Shown piece after piece: positions 35,566 to 43,491 of a stretch of 64,000 nt of DNA. How positions within the stretch are numbered: the first letter of the stretch is position 1; each line of letters begins with the position of its first letter. Source of the stretch: a virus; the IMG/VR virus record IMGVR_UViG_3300028800_000071, positions 16,796-80,795 of that record; one strand, written 5' to 3'. A model generated the notes under the pieces. It made no database searches, had not been told where the DNA came from, and saw only the letters and a list, made by a program, of their open reading frames with translations. The position numbers were made by a program, and so were the translations under genes.

Positions 35566-35895
35566 CGTATCAGACGCGGGGGCGCGTTCAGACGCGTCAG
35601 GGGGCAGGGAAACGTCATATCCCGTCAGTCTTTCAGACGCGTTCAGAACGCGTCAGATCAGCATCGAACACCTGTTCGATACTTTCACGAATGGCAGCTT
35701 GCCCTGGTGGGCGGGCAAGCGTCGTTTTAAGCGTTTCCCTGCGTCCCTAGACCCCCCTAGCCCCCCGCAGCAGTATCAGACGCAGACGATTCTCAGACGC
35801 AGCAGGGGGCAGGGAAAGCGAGCCCCACGCGATTCTGTACGAAGCGCGTCTGAGAAGCGTCGGGGGGCGACGTTCAGATGTTCAGACGCGTCTGA
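35468..35895. repeat. Cluster of CAGACG / CGTCTG repeats downstream of the ParB/ABC-GNAT genes
   Basis: Fourteen exact CAGACG hexamers counted by eye over 427 bp: nine on plus, five reversed. Most extend to TCAGACGC. Two are 14-bp palindromes: CGTCTGATCAGACG (35474-35487) and TCAGACGCGTCTGA (35882-35895). The first copies lie inside the end of the ABC-GNAT gene, the rest are untranslated. A second 15-bp direct repeat, CAGGGGGCAGGGAAA, occurs twice (near 35598 and 35802). Candidate iteron origin, partition/ParB-binding site or packaging site. Confidence 0.75.
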
Positions 35896-35995
35896 TCAGT
35901 ACGTTCGGAAAGTGCTCACTTTTGGAACGCCGCGCGGCAGATCGCCGGATGCAAAAAAGAAAAGAGGGTCGCCTGATCGGCGGCCCTCTTTTTCG
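35566..35995. other. Non-coding interval between convergent operons
   Basis: No credible gene. Holds most of the CAGACG cluster and, at the right end, a bidirectional terminator. It is the meeting point of the plus-strand unit (33.6-35.6) and the minus-strand early operon. Confidence 0.6.
35961..35993. terminator. Bidirectional terminator between convergent operons
   Basis: Eight-bp stem AAAGAGGG (35961-35968) with CCCTCTTT (35984-35991), a T-G wobble, inner CGCC/GGCG and loop TGATC. A-rich upstream (AAAAAAGA) and T-rich downstream (TTTTTCG), so it serves both strands. Confidence 0.8.
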
Positions 35996-36403
35996 TTATC
36001 CGACGAGCGCGCTTATTCGCCGTCGAACGTGATCGGGTGGCGTCCACAGTCCTTGACGCCCGCTGGTTTTGATCGGCTCGATGCGTCGAACGTTGCGCAG
36101 CATCCAGCAGTAGGGTCCCGCTGCCCATGGCGGCAGATCGTCACCGAACTCGCGAACGTGAATCACGTCGACGAGCTCGGCGATCGCGACGATGCTGCTT
36201 CGCTGCGCCATCGCCTCGGCGCGCAGGCGATCGGACAGACGCCCGACGTTCGCCTCAACGGCGGCGAGATCGTCGAACGCTTTGCTGCCGGCGTGAATCA
36301 AGATCGTGCCGCGATACGGGGTCGGCCATGTACGATTCTCGATTCGTTTCCCGGCGTGCGTGATCGCCCACGCCCACGGCTGCCGCAGCGTGAGTGCTCT
36401 CAA
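35996..36403 (-). CDS. ASCH-domain protein
   Basis: 135 residues. Begins A-L-T-L-R-Q-P-W-A-W-A-I and has 'K-R-I-E-N-R-T-W-P-T-P-Y-R-G', then 'I-L-I-H-A-G-S-K', the canonical ASCH (PUA-like beta-barrel) pattern with its W/G RNA-binding face. ASCH proteins bind RNA or hydrolyse modified nucleosides (YqfB-type amidohydrolase); phage copies are common. Last gene of the minus-strand early operon, 4-nt overlap upstream. Confidence 0.85.
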   Translation of the reverse strand: MRALTLRQPWAWAITHAGKRIENRTWPTPYRGTILIHAGSKAFDDLAAVEANVGRLSDRLRAEAMAQRSSIVAIAELVDVIHVREFGDDLPPWAAGPYCWMLRNVRRIEPIKTSGRQGLWTPPDHVRRRISALVG

Positions 36404-36666
36404 CCTTGCCTCTCTTTCCGATGCGCGCGATTGCGCCGTTGTGCCTGGCGCCGGCGATGCACGGCGTCCACGTACAGCGGTTCCTTGCCGCGTGATCTGG
36501 CATCCTGAACGACCCTAGTCGGGATTCGCTCGCCGCAGTTGCAGCCGCAGAGCGGATTCGCTTTGCATCCCGGGCAGTAGTCCTCCGTATGCCAGCCGTG
36601 ATCGGGGCATTTGTCTGCGCCGCAGACGCAGGTCGTGCCCTGATCTTTTTTGTGGCGATGATTCAT
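36400..36666 (-). CDS. Small Cys-rich zinc-binding protein
   Basis: 88 residues. Eight Cys and several His (C-V-C-G-A-D-K-C-P-D-H, then C-P-G-C-K-A and C-G-C-N-C-G) in the first 50 residues, then a basic Arg-rich tail. Likely two zinc knuckles plus nucleic-acid-binding tail. Overlaps both neighbours by 4 nt. Confidence 0.65.
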   Translation of the reverse strand: MNHRHKKDQGTTCVCGADKCPDHGWHTEDYCPGCKANPLCGCNCGERIPTRVVQDARSRGKEPLYVDAVHRRRQAQRRNRAHRKERQG

Positions 36667-36911
36667 TCGTCGCCGTCCTCGTCCGTGACTTCTTCGATAT
36701 CGTCGGCGAGCTTGTATTCGCTCTCGACGACGGGTCCGAAGAATACGGTGATATGCCCGACCCGTTCGTCGTCAACTTCGACTTCGACGTGCTCGGGTAG
36801 AACGGCGCTGAGAATCTCGGCGGCCGACGCTTCATCTTCCGCCTTGATCTCGGCGCAGAACCCGATTGGTCCGGTGCTGCTATTGCCGCAGCTGAAATGT
36901 ACCACTTTCAT
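36663..36911 (-). CDS. Small acidic protein, unknown
   Basis: 82 residues from ATG 36911. N-terminal strand M-K-V-V-H-F-S-C-G, then an alpha/beta body and a very acidic C-terminus (D/E-rich). Might be a DNA-mimic-like or inhibitor protein, but no family is recognised. Overlaps both neighbours by 4 nt. Confidence 0.65.
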   Translation of the reverse strand: MKVVHFSCGNSSTGPIGFCAEIKAEDEASAAEILSAVLPEHVEVEVDDERVGHITVFFGPVVESEYKLADDIEEVTDEDGDE

Positions 36912-37369
36912 TTGATGCCGTATCCTTTCAGCGCTTCGCCGATTTTGATGCCGAGGTTCTGTGCGTACCCAACCGAATCGCGGCATTCGGGCGCGTCGGT
37001 GTAGATATCGTCGTGCGTCGTCGCCATCAGCGATCTCACGACTTCAAGGAACGAGCGCTTTACCGGCACGTCATCGCGCTCGATGTCGGCGGCGAGGTCG
37101 TTGCGAAGCGATTCAAGAACCGAGCGCGATACCATCATGCAGTTGAACTTGCCGGGGTCCGGCTCGCCGCGCAGCATTTGCCGAACGCGATGCAGATCGT
37201 CGATCAACGTATCGAGGCGATCATCGACTTGGCCGGCTTCCGGCTCGCGATTTTCGCCGTCGAGGCATTCGATGCGAATCGCCTCGAACAGCGGACTGTC
37301 GGGATCGTGAAAGCCCTCGCTCATCGTTTCCCAGGCTTTCTCGAATTGTTTGGCGGTGATTCTCGGCAT
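36908..37369 (-). CDS. Early helical protein, unknown
   Basis: 153 residues, ATG in TAATG overlap. Acidic, mostly helical, with F-E-K-A-W-E-T-M and a middle D-R-L-D-T-L-I-D-D-L amphipathic helix. No known motif. Part of the closely packed minus-strand operon. Confidence 0.65.
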   Translation of the reverse strand: MPRITAKQFEKAWETMSEGFHDPDSPLFEAIRIECLDGENREPEAGQVDDRLDTLIDDLHRVRQMLRGEPDPGKFNCMMVSRSVLESLRNDLAADIERDDVPVKRSFLEVVRSLMATTHDDIYTDAPECRDSVGYAQNLGIKIGEALKGYGIK

Positions 37370-37827
37370 TAGTGATTCTCCTTTATCGCGAGAAAGTTGT
37401 TCGCGGCTTCTTTGTGCTTACACCACTTCTCGGCGTGACCGTCGGCGCAGGTGCAGGACGGACGCGACGAATCGGTCGTCCACGTTCCGTGCAGACGCTG
37501 ACGCCGATGCTCTTGCATCCCTTGGACGTGAAACGCGTTCTCGATGCCGTCATCCCATACGGATATGAACCCGTTGGCGTTCTCTTGAACGGCGAGGTTC
37601 TCGCTCGGCGTGAGGCAGCGGCCTTCATGGCCGATGCCGACTTGCTCGATCTCGCGCCAATGCTCGTCGAGCAGTTGATTGGCGACGGTGATGATCTCAA
37701 CGCCGGCGCCGTCCGTGTACGTGTTTTGGATGACGCCTTCTTGGCTCACGATGCCGACCGTGATCTCCGGCTCGATCTGCTCACCGCAGGCGAGGCAGGC
37801 GAGATTCTCGTGTTTGCAATCGCTCAT
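37369..37827 (-). CDS. Early protein with N-terminal Cys cluster and SWIM-like C-terminus
   Basis: 152 residues. N-terminus has C-K-H then C-L-A-C-G (zinc ribbon half). C-terminus has C-T-C-A-D-G-H-A-E-K-W-C-K-H, matching the CxC...CxH SWIM zinc-finger form. SWIM domains bind DNA or protein. A similar C-x-C...C-x-H element occurs in the gene at 42826. Confidence 0.65.
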   Translation of the reverse strand: MSDCKHENLACLACGEQIEPEITVGIVSQEGVIQNTYTDGAGVEIITVANQLLDEHWREIEQVGIGHEGRCLTPSENLAVQENANGFISVWDDGIENAFHVQGMQEHRRQRLHGTWTTDSSRPSCTCADGHAEKWCKHKEAANNFLAIKENH

Positions 37828-38810
37828 AGAAAGTTCTCCACGGTTTCGACTTTGCCGGTGGCATAGTCGATATGACAGCCTCTGATCGGCGCGTTATAGC
37901 GGCGCCGCGCCGTCACGGCTTTCGCCATGGCGTTATCAAACGAGACGCTATCGCCGCGATGATAGGGGAAATAGTCGAATGCGACCGTCAGCGCGTGCTG
38001 TTCCTCTGGCGTCCACCAACACGGCATCACGTGTCCTGGGATATTGTGCGGCCAATAATCGGCGATGAAGCCGATCGCCTGGGGCGTTGACTTAAAAACG
38101 TACCATTGAACCGGCGAGGCTTGCAGGTCTGGCGCGGCGTAGTACCGTTCTGCCTGCGGTCCGCTCTGGGTGAGGTCAATGGCGCCGACCATCTTGAGAT
38201 ATCGGCAACTGAGGCATTCGCCTTTGACGTTCTTGTCGAGCGGCTGATCGTGAATGCAGAGCACGTCGCGGACGTTCTGTTGATACGCATCATCGCGGTC
38301 GTAAGTCACCGTGTCGAGCATCCATTCGCTTACAGGGTCCGTGCCGTCGCCGATCTGCTCGGGTTCGTACATGGTGCCGTCGGCGTTGTAGTAGATAATC
38401 CGGTCGCCAGACAGAATCTCGCGCAGGCGCTTCTCGGCGATCTCGGCGTCGGCGGCGCGAACCCAGAAGGCTTCGTAAACGACGCGATTGATCTTGATCA
38501 GATATTCGCGCGCGCCGTCGGCGACGGGGCGCTTCGGTGCGGCTTCTTCACGATTCGGTCCCCATTGTTTGGGAAACGATTGGAACTCGTGATGCGGAAA
38601 TGGACAGTTGCCGACGACGCAGTACGGCTTCGGGTCCTCGCATTCGGCCGTATGCTCGTGATCGACCAAGCATTGCTCGGCCGCAGCGGGGAACTCGTGA
38701 TCGCGAAACGTGTCGCCGCAGACGAAGCAGGGTTCATCTTCGGTGCCACGGAGCTCGGCGATGCCGTCGGTGATCACTTTCAATAGATCGGTGATGGTCT
38801 GAATACTCAT
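37824..38810 (-). CDS. Large early protein with zinc-binding Cys/His clusters
   Basis: 328 residues from ATG 38810, which follows CCGTAGGAGATTCCAA. Starts with a helix, then C-F-V-C-G ... C-L-V-D-H-E-H ... C-E-D-P-K-P-Y-C and C-P-F-P-H-H. Later Y-V-F-K-S-T-P-Q-A-I-G-F and W-W-T-P-E-E-Q-H. Zinc-binding N-terminal part plus an unrecognised C-terminal domain. Function unknown. Confidence 0.6.
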   Translation of the reverse strand: MSIQTITDLLKVITDGIAELRGTEDEPCFVCGDTFRDHEFPAAAEQCLVDHEHTAECEDPKPYCVVGNCPFPHHEFQSFPKQWGPNREEAAPKRPVADGAREYLIKINRVVYEAFWVRAADAEIAEKRLREILSGDRIIYYNADGTMYEPEQIGDGTDPVSEWMLDTVTYDRDDAYQQNVRDVLCIHDQPLDKNVKGECLSCRYLKMVGAIDLTQSGPQAERYYAAPDLQASPVQWYVFKSTPQAIGFIADYWPHNIPGHVMPCWWTPEEQHALTVAFDYFPYHRGDSVSFDNAMAKAVTARRRYNAPIRGCHIDYATGKVETVENFL

Positions 38811-38905
38811 TTGGAATCTCCTACGGATTTGATGCGTTTTGAATGTTGACGCCGCCAATCAAACAACTTCTTGATTCGCGGGTCGCGTTGTCGTAGACGC
38901 CTCAT
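38807..38905 (-). CDS. 32-residue highly basic micro-protein
   Basis: ATG 38905 overlaps the upstream stop (ATGA) and its TGA overlaps the next start (ATGA), so the frame fills the whole 91-nt gap. Twelve Arg/Lys in 32 residues. The last codons are formed by the SD leader of the next gene. Could be a genuine nucleic-acid-binding peptide or a translational-coupling leader. Confidence 0.45.
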   Translation of the reverse strand: MRRLRQRDPRIKKLFDWRRQHSKRIKSVGDSK

Positions 38906-39504
38906 TGCTGACGAGCCTCGACGACGCCGCAGAACTTGCATGACGCGGCATGACTGAGACGATAGCGCCAGACGAGAAGCGCCGCGCAGCAGAAGCAATC
39001 GCGGCATTCATGCCGATTGTCCGTACTTACGGCCGCCTGGCGCTTGAGCTCCTTGTCGTCGAGCGGCCACGCATTCGCCAACTGCTCGTTGAACGATACG
39101 CCGTCGTCGATGATTCGCTCGACCCCCAGGATGACGTTCGTTCGGCGAGCGATATCGTTCGCGTACGTGAGCGCTTCTGCTTCGGTCGGACAGACCGTGC
39201 CGTCGCCGACTTTCCAGATGCCATACCCGGCGTCGAACCCGATCACCGTGCCGACGGCATCGCCGTGATCGTAGCAGAGAATCGGCGAGACGCGGACGGA
39301 TTCGAGATCGTACTTCTCATAGACTTGCGCGAGCTTGTCGCCGGGGTTATTGGCGAAGATCGCGTGCGCCCATTCGGCGGCATCCTCGAACTTGTCGAAG
39401 TGCGCGCCGCCTTGGTTCTCGCGCAGCAGTACGCGAAGCCCGCTTTTCTTTTCGCGGATCGTCGGCGCGAATCGCAGACGAGTCGAGAGCGGATAGTCTG
39501 GCAT
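38902..39504 (-). CDS. Early protein with C-terminal zinc-ribbon-like segment
   Basis: 200 residues from ATG 39504 (TAATG overlap). Alpha/beta body with G-K-L-A-Q-V-Y-E-K-Y then 'G-D-G-T-V-C-P-T-E-A-E-A-L'. C-terminus C-R-D-C-F-C-C ... C-K-F-C-G, a four-to-six-Cys zinc knuckle. Unknown role. Confidence 0.6.
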   Translation of the reverse strand: MPDYPLSTRLRFAPTIREKKSGLRVLLRENQGGAHFDKFEDAAEWAHAIFANNPGDKLAQVYEKYDLESVRVSPILCYDHGDAVGTVIGFDAGYGIWKVGDGTVCPTEAEALTYANDIARRTNVILGVERIIDDGVSFNEQLANAWPLDDKELKRQAAVSTDNRHECRDCFCCAALLVWRYRLSHAASCKFCGVVEARQQ

Positions 39505-40331
39505 TAGTTGTTCTCCCACAGGAAGCCCGCGCCGACGATCAAGCGTTTGAACGCCTTCATGAGCGACGGGTGTCGTGCTTCGAGCGCGGCGCGTAATGCG
39601 TCTGGCTCTTGCATGAGATCTGCGTCGGTCGCCTCTGGCCAAATGGCGGTGCGGCGCGCGTGATCGAGTTGGCGTTCCTTGCCCTCTCCGATGCGCTCTG
39701 ACTGAACCCATTTCAGGACCGGCGTCGTTGGCAGATCATCGCCGTCGTGCCGTTCCTTGAGGATGAAAAGCGGGACCGTTTCGAGGCCAGCATACTTGAG
39801 GCCGGTCGGCGTATCGCTCAGTTTCACGCCAACGCCGAGTGGGGCGCCGGTGATGGCGTGCAGTTCCCACATTTTCAATCCGCTTCGCGTCGTCAACGGT
39901 TGGCGTTCGCCTTTGCGTAGCCCCCAACAGTCACGATCGCCGGCGTGATAGATCGTATTGGCGACGTAATGCATCGGCGCGTCGCTGCTCGTCAAGTGCC
40001 ATGGAATGAACGGCGCGAGCTCGGGGAATACGCTAGCGATCTCGTCGTGCATACAGCCGCCGGCCTCAATGTCATGGCGGCGCCTGCTGGCGGCGGTCGT
40101 CACGCCGGCCGTAATCGCGAACGTGTTGTGCCCGTTGCGGCATTCGTCGTCGAATCGAAGGTTGACGGTCATGCGGCCGCCGGGGCCGTAGTCGTCGATC
40201 GGCCGGCTGGACTTCCATTCTTGCTTGCAGAAGCAGCCTGGCTTTTCGTCCTCTCGCGCCGTGACGGCGAACATTCGGCCTTCGACGCCGTTGATCGTGT
40301 GCTCGTGTTCTTGCTTGATGATCGGGTTCAC
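39504..40331 (-). CDS. Conserved-looking phage protein (F-P-E-L ... W-H-L-T pattern), unknown function
   Basis: 275 residues. The segment F-P-E-L-A-P-F-I-P-W-H-L-T-S, then 'D-A-P-M-H-Y-V-A-N-T-I-Y-H-A' (about 107-135) is a pattern I have seen in many phage and prophage hypothetical proteins. C-F-C-K and C-R-N-G-H pairs near the N-terminus suggest zinc. No catalytic assignment. TAATG and ATGA-type overlaps on both sides. Confidence 0.6.
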   Translation of the reverse strand: MNPIIKQEHEHTINGVEGRMFAVTAREDEKPGCFCKQEWKSSRPIDDYGPGGRMTVNLRFDDECRNGHNTFAITAGVTTAASRRRHDIEAGGCMHDEIASVFPELAPFIPWHLTSSDAPMHYVANTIYHAGDRDCWGLRKGERQPLTTRSGLKMWELHAITGAPLGVGVKLSDTPTGLKYAGLETVPLFILKERHDGDDLPTTPVLKWVQSERIGEGKERQLDHARRTAIWPEATDADLMQEPDALRAALEARHPSLMKAFKRLIVGAGFLWENN

Positions 40332-40708
40332 TTGATGATCTCCTCGGTGAGTTCAATCTCGACGACGAAGGGATGCTGACAGCAGCGGAAGCGATTGCCG
40401 CTCCCGTCAACGTCGATCAGCGGCGCATAGCATCCCATGCTCGGGCAGACGACGATGCCGGTGCCGGCGGCGTTGATGCGCTTCTCGGCCACGTCAACGA
40501 GAACGGCGAGCGCCTCTTGGCTCCCCATTGTGAGCCCTTCGCGCGCATCGGTGATCGAGATCGGCTTGAGGCCGCGCTCGACGCAGGTCTGGCACGTGTC
40601 GCCGTAACAGCCGCCGTGCCGAATGCAGGCGAAGCTCGGCCCTTTGACGGTCACGTACTCGTACTCTGGCTCCCGGGCTTGCGCCGGTGTGATATGATCG
40701 TTTTGCAT
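40328..40708 (-). CDS. Small zinc-binding early protein
   Basis: 126 residues from ATG 40708 after CCGTAGGAGAATCCCTA. Cys pairs C-I-R-H-G-G-C, C-Q-T-C, C-P-S-M-G-C and C-C-Q-H suggest two zinc sites flanking a helix. Central A-L-A-V-L-V-D-V-A-E-K-R. Unknown role. Confidence 0.6.
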   Translation of the reverse strand: MQNDHITPAQAREPEYEYVTVKGPSFACIRHGGCYGDTCQTCVERGLKPISITDAREGLTMGSQEALAVLVDVAEKRINAAGTGIVVCPSMGCYAPLIDVDGSGNRFRCCQHPFVVEIELTEEIIK

Positions 40709-40736
40709 TAGGGATTCTCCTACGGGTTCTGAGTGC

Positions 40737-40765
40737 AGGGGCGACGGGGTAAAACCCGCCGCCCC
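40737..40765. repeat. GC-rich inverted repeat downstream of dnaN
   Basis: Plus strand GGGGCGACGGG...CCCGCCGCCCC with loop GTAAAA and one mismatch. In the minus (transcribed) direction no U-tract follows, so it is more likely an mRNA-end stabiliser or attenuator than a terminator. Confidence 0.45.
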
Positions 40766-40784
40766 CTTTTTGTTTTCCAGCCGC

Positions 40785-42008
40785 TTACTGCCGAAGCGGC
40801 ATGATGATGCAGTAATCGCCGGTCCGATTCGCCAGGACGAGCGGCGAGAGCGGGTTGTGCAGGTCGGCTTCGATCTGCTCGTAATCGTCGAACGACGACA
40901 GGCAGCTGGCGAGATACTCGGCATTGAAGGCAATGCTCATATCGTTCGCGAGCGGCTTGGGCGCCGGTTCGGTGAACGCGACGAGACGCGTGAACTTTCC
41001 TTTCGTCTCGCTCTCGGCGTTGATCTCGACGGCGTTGCCCTTGGCAAGGAACAGGAGTTTGATCAACGATGCGCGGTCGCTGGCCACTTTGCCGGCGGCC
41101 GTCACGGCGGCGATCATTTCATCCACGGGGATACTGACTGTGCCGCTGATCATAGCCTTCGCCGGATAGACGGCTTCGTAGTTCGGGTACTGACCGTCCA
41201 CGCAGCGGCAGATCACGGTGATGCCGTCGCTCACGGCGATGGCGTACGTGGTGTTGGCCTTGACGGTGATCGAGACTTCGACTTCGCTGGCCTTCGGCAG
41301 AACTTTCATCATCGCTCTAGCGAATACGGGAACGACGATGGCCTTGCCGCCGGTGCCCTTCTTCTCTTGATCGCCGGTGAACGAATCACGAACGACGGCA
41401 TCCTCGATCTGGAAGTGTCCCATTTTGTAGCCGTCCGTTGCGGTGATCGCTGCGCCGGCGTTGCCTTTGATTTCGAGCAGCGTGCTCATGAGCGTGGCGC
41501 CGCGCGCTTGTTCGTCGCTCGCGTGCTTACTGCATTTGAGGAACGCCACGCGTACGTTGTCCGTCGGCGCGAGGAAGGCCGCGATGCGTTCGCCGTCGGT
41601 TGGCGGATAGGCGGGGAGGTCCTCGGCCGGCAGAGTGGGCAGCGTGACGCTGCCAATTCCCCACCCGAGATCGTCGGCGCTGGCGAGGGAGAGTTTATCT
41701 GCCTCGAACGTCAAGCGAACGTTCCCGTGAACGCCCTTGAGCATTTCCTTGAGCGCCTTGGGGCTAACGGTCGTTTCACCGGCGGTGATGCCGACGGCCG
41801 GGACTTCGGCGATGATGCGCGTTTCGAGATCGGTTCCCGTGATCGAGAGTTTGCCGGTGCGGTGATCGGCGCTCAGTTTCACGTTCGCCAAGATCGGCGT
41901 ATGCGAATGCGTGTTGACGGCGAGCAAGACTTGCGTGAGTGCCTTGACGAGATTCTTGGCGTCGGTGACGACGACGGCGGGTTCGAGTTTGGTTTGTGCT
42001 TGTGCCAT
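40785..42008 (-). CDS. dnaN: DNA polymerase III beta subunit (sliding clamp)
   Basis: 407 residues. I chose ATG 42008, 12-13 nt after CCGTAGGAG; ATG 42020 would be too close to it. Three-domain clamp signature: 'L-A-V-N-T-H-S-H-T-P-I-L-A-N-V-K-L' (domain I), F-L-K-C-S-K-H-A-S-D-E and T-D-G-Y-K-M (domain II), D-G-Q-Y-P-N-Y-E-A-V-Y-P (domain III) and the closing Y-C-I-I-M-P-L-R. Clamps tether polymerase to DNA. A phage-encoded clamp without a visible phage polymerase suggests redirection of the host Pol III, or that the polymerase lies outside the window. Slightly longer than most bacterial DnaN, with an insertion in domain II. Confidence 0.9.
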   Translation of the reverse strand: MAQAQTKLEPAVVVTDAKNLVKALTQVLLAVNTHSHTPILANVKLSADHRTGKLSITGTDLETRIIAEVPAVGITAGETTVSPKALKEMLKGVHGNVRLTFEADKLSLASADDLGWGIGSVTLPTLPAEDLPAYPPTDGERIAAFLAPTDNVRVAFLKCSKHASDEQARGATLMSTLLEIKGNAGAAITATDGYKMGHFQIEDAVVRDSFTGDQEKKGTGGKAIVVPVFARAMMKVLPKASEVEVSITVKANTTYAIAVSDGITVICRCVDGQYPNYEAVYPAKAMISGTVSIPVDEMIAAVTAAGKVASDRASLIKLLFLAKGNAVEINAESETKGKFTRLVAFTEPAPKPLANDMSIAFNAEYLASCLSSFDDYEQIEADLHNPLSPLVLANRTGDYCIIMPLRQ

Positions 42009-42016
42009 GTTGATAT

Positions 42017-42538
42017 TCATTCTCCTACGGGTGCGTTGTGTGTATTGTAGAACGCCGCGACGGCGAGATTCTTGAGCATTGATTCGATGGCGCGGCATTC
42101 GGCAGCGGCGTCAACTTCGATCGCATCGAAGGCCACGTCGCCGCATTCGTCCCAAAGAATCCTGCCGCGTGTATCTATGGGACAGGTGATGAGGGTGTCG
42201 CCCTCTAGCCAATAGACCTGCGCGTCGTCAAGGATGACGAGTTGCGTGCCGGTCGGCGGCGAACTTGTATCGACTTTCTTCTCGAACTTGAGGCGGTCCG
42301 TGAGATCGACTTGTGCATCCGCCAACTTCTCGGCGTAGTTCTCCAAGTCGAGGCAGACCTGATTGAAGTCCGGCAGATAGCGCGGGTAATCCACTTGCGC
42401 GTCGAGATCGTGATCCCACGCTCGTTGCAGTTGGCGCGCGGCCTGTGCAAAGAGCATCGCGGCCTCTGGCATATCGGGGCAGGCGGAACAGAACTCGTTG
42501 GCGGCTTTGCCGTGGATGCAGTCGTAGGCGCGCTTCAT
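42017..42538 (-). CDS. Early protein, unknown
   Basis: 173 residues. N-terminal C-x(n)-C-S-A-C zinc half-site, helical middle (Q-L-Q-R-A-W-D-H-D-L), then V-I-L-D-D-A-Q-V-Y-W-L-E-G strands. Its stop lies inside the SD leader of dnaN (AGGAGAATGA). Unknown family. Confidence 0.6.
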   Translation of the reverse strand: MKRAYDCIHGKAANEFCSACPDMPEAAMLFAQAARQLQRAWDHDLDAQVDYPRYLPDFNQVCLDLENYAEKLADAQVDLTDRLKFEKKVDTSSPPTGTQLVILDDAQVYWLEGDTLITCPIDTRGRILWDECGDVAFDAIEVDAAAECRAIESMLKNLAVAAFYNTHNAPVGE

Positions 42539-42801
42539 ACCGGCGGTCCCTCAAAGCCGCTGACCATGATGGCGTCAAACTTACTGCTGACGTGCATACG
42601 CAGTATCGCTCGGCGAAAGCGCCCTTGATGAAAGAGGCGCTCGCGGAACGGCAGTTTGCTCATGCTGTCGAACAGCGCTCGCTGGTTCTGTGTCATGAGC
42701 GAATCGGCTACTCGGTCGGCCATTTGCGCCGCGCCGAGATCGGAGAACGGGGCTTCGAGGATGGCCAGCGCATCGGCCGGCGTCATGGTGATCTGTTGCA
42801 T
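42535..42801 (-). CDS. Small early protein, unknown
   Basis: 88 residues, ATG after CCATAGGAGAAAGT (a variant of the recurring leader). Helical, with M-T-P-A-D-A-L-A-I-L and basic C-terminal half. No motif. 4-nt overlap with the next gene. Confidence 0.55.
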   Translation of the reverse strand: MQQITMTPADALAILEAPFSDLGAAQMADRVADSLMTQNQRALFDSMSKLPFRERLFHQGRFRRAILRMHVSSKFDAIMVSGFEGPPV

Positions 42802-42825
42802 ACTTTCTCCTATGGTTCGAGTGAT

Positions 42826-43491
42826 TTAGAGGTCGGTGATGCCGAGCACGTTTCGGACTTCTGTGTGCGAGCCAACCCATCCGTCGGCGTACAGCCCGAC
42901 GCCGTGTTGGAAGTCGCGGTCCATCCGCAGCCGTTCGGCGTGCCCGAGCTCGTCGAGCGCCACGATCTTGTGCGGGCACCACGGCTTGTCTTGCGCGCCG
43001 TCGGGACAGGAACAGACGGGCTGCGAATCCGGCTCGATATCATTGGCGATGATCGCCTTGCGATACGCGATCATGCCTTCGACGTACGCCGACCCGAGCT
43101 CGGGTTCGATCTCCTCGGGCAGCGCCGAGTTCCAGACTTCCATTTTGTCGATGGCGCTTGGCGGGTCGCCTTTGTACCCCTGATTGACGCAGTAGTACGC
43201 TCCCCATTCGAGGCGCGGCAGAATCGGCTTCTTGCAGCCGTCGCAGAAGTCGATGCAGCCGTTGTCGTACTCTTGCTGCGCCGTCATTGGCTCATCGGGG
43301 TCGTTCTCGAAGCGCGTCGACTTGCCGTTCTCGACGGGGCATTCGTGCTTCGGATTACATGACGGGCAGAAGATGAACGAGGGGAACCAAACGGGTGCGG
43401 CGCCGTTCGCGATCGCCTCGGGCGATGACGTGTGACGTTCGCCGTGACAGTAGGCGACGATGGTCTTGGGAAGAACGAGAATCGTTTGCAT
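42826..43491 (-). CDS. Early protein with zinc ribbons and SWIM-like motif
   Basis: 221 residues, after GGAGGACCACTA. N-terminus has F-C-P-S-C-N-P-K-H-E-C and a second C-D-G-C-K-K. Later C-S-C-P-D-G-A-Q-D-K-P-W-C-P-H matches the SWIM-like CxC..CxH element found in the gene at 37369. C-terminus predicted alpha/beta. Possibly paralogous to that gene. Confidence 0.6.
   Translation of the reverse strand: MQTILVLPKTIVAYCHGERHTSSPEAIANGAAPVWFPSFIFCPSCNPKHECPVENGKSTRFENDPDEPMTAQQEYDNGCIDFCDGCKKPILPRLEWGAYYCVNQGYKGDPPSAIDKMEVWNSALPEEIEPELGSAYVEGMIAYRKAIIANDIEPDSQPVCSCPDGAQDKPWCPHKIVALDELGHAERLRMDRDFQHGVGLYADGWVGSHTEVRNVLGITDL

Noticed and set aside
35699-36508. 269-codon plus-strand frame across the CAGACG region and the ASCH gene
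   Set aside because: Arg/Ser-rich composition and overlap with a real ASCH gene on the other strand; it crosses the bidirectional terminator.
40770-42050. 426-codon frame on the plus strand over dnaN
   Set aside because: Antisense shadow of a highly recognisable clamp gene in GC-rich DNA; no SD or family match.
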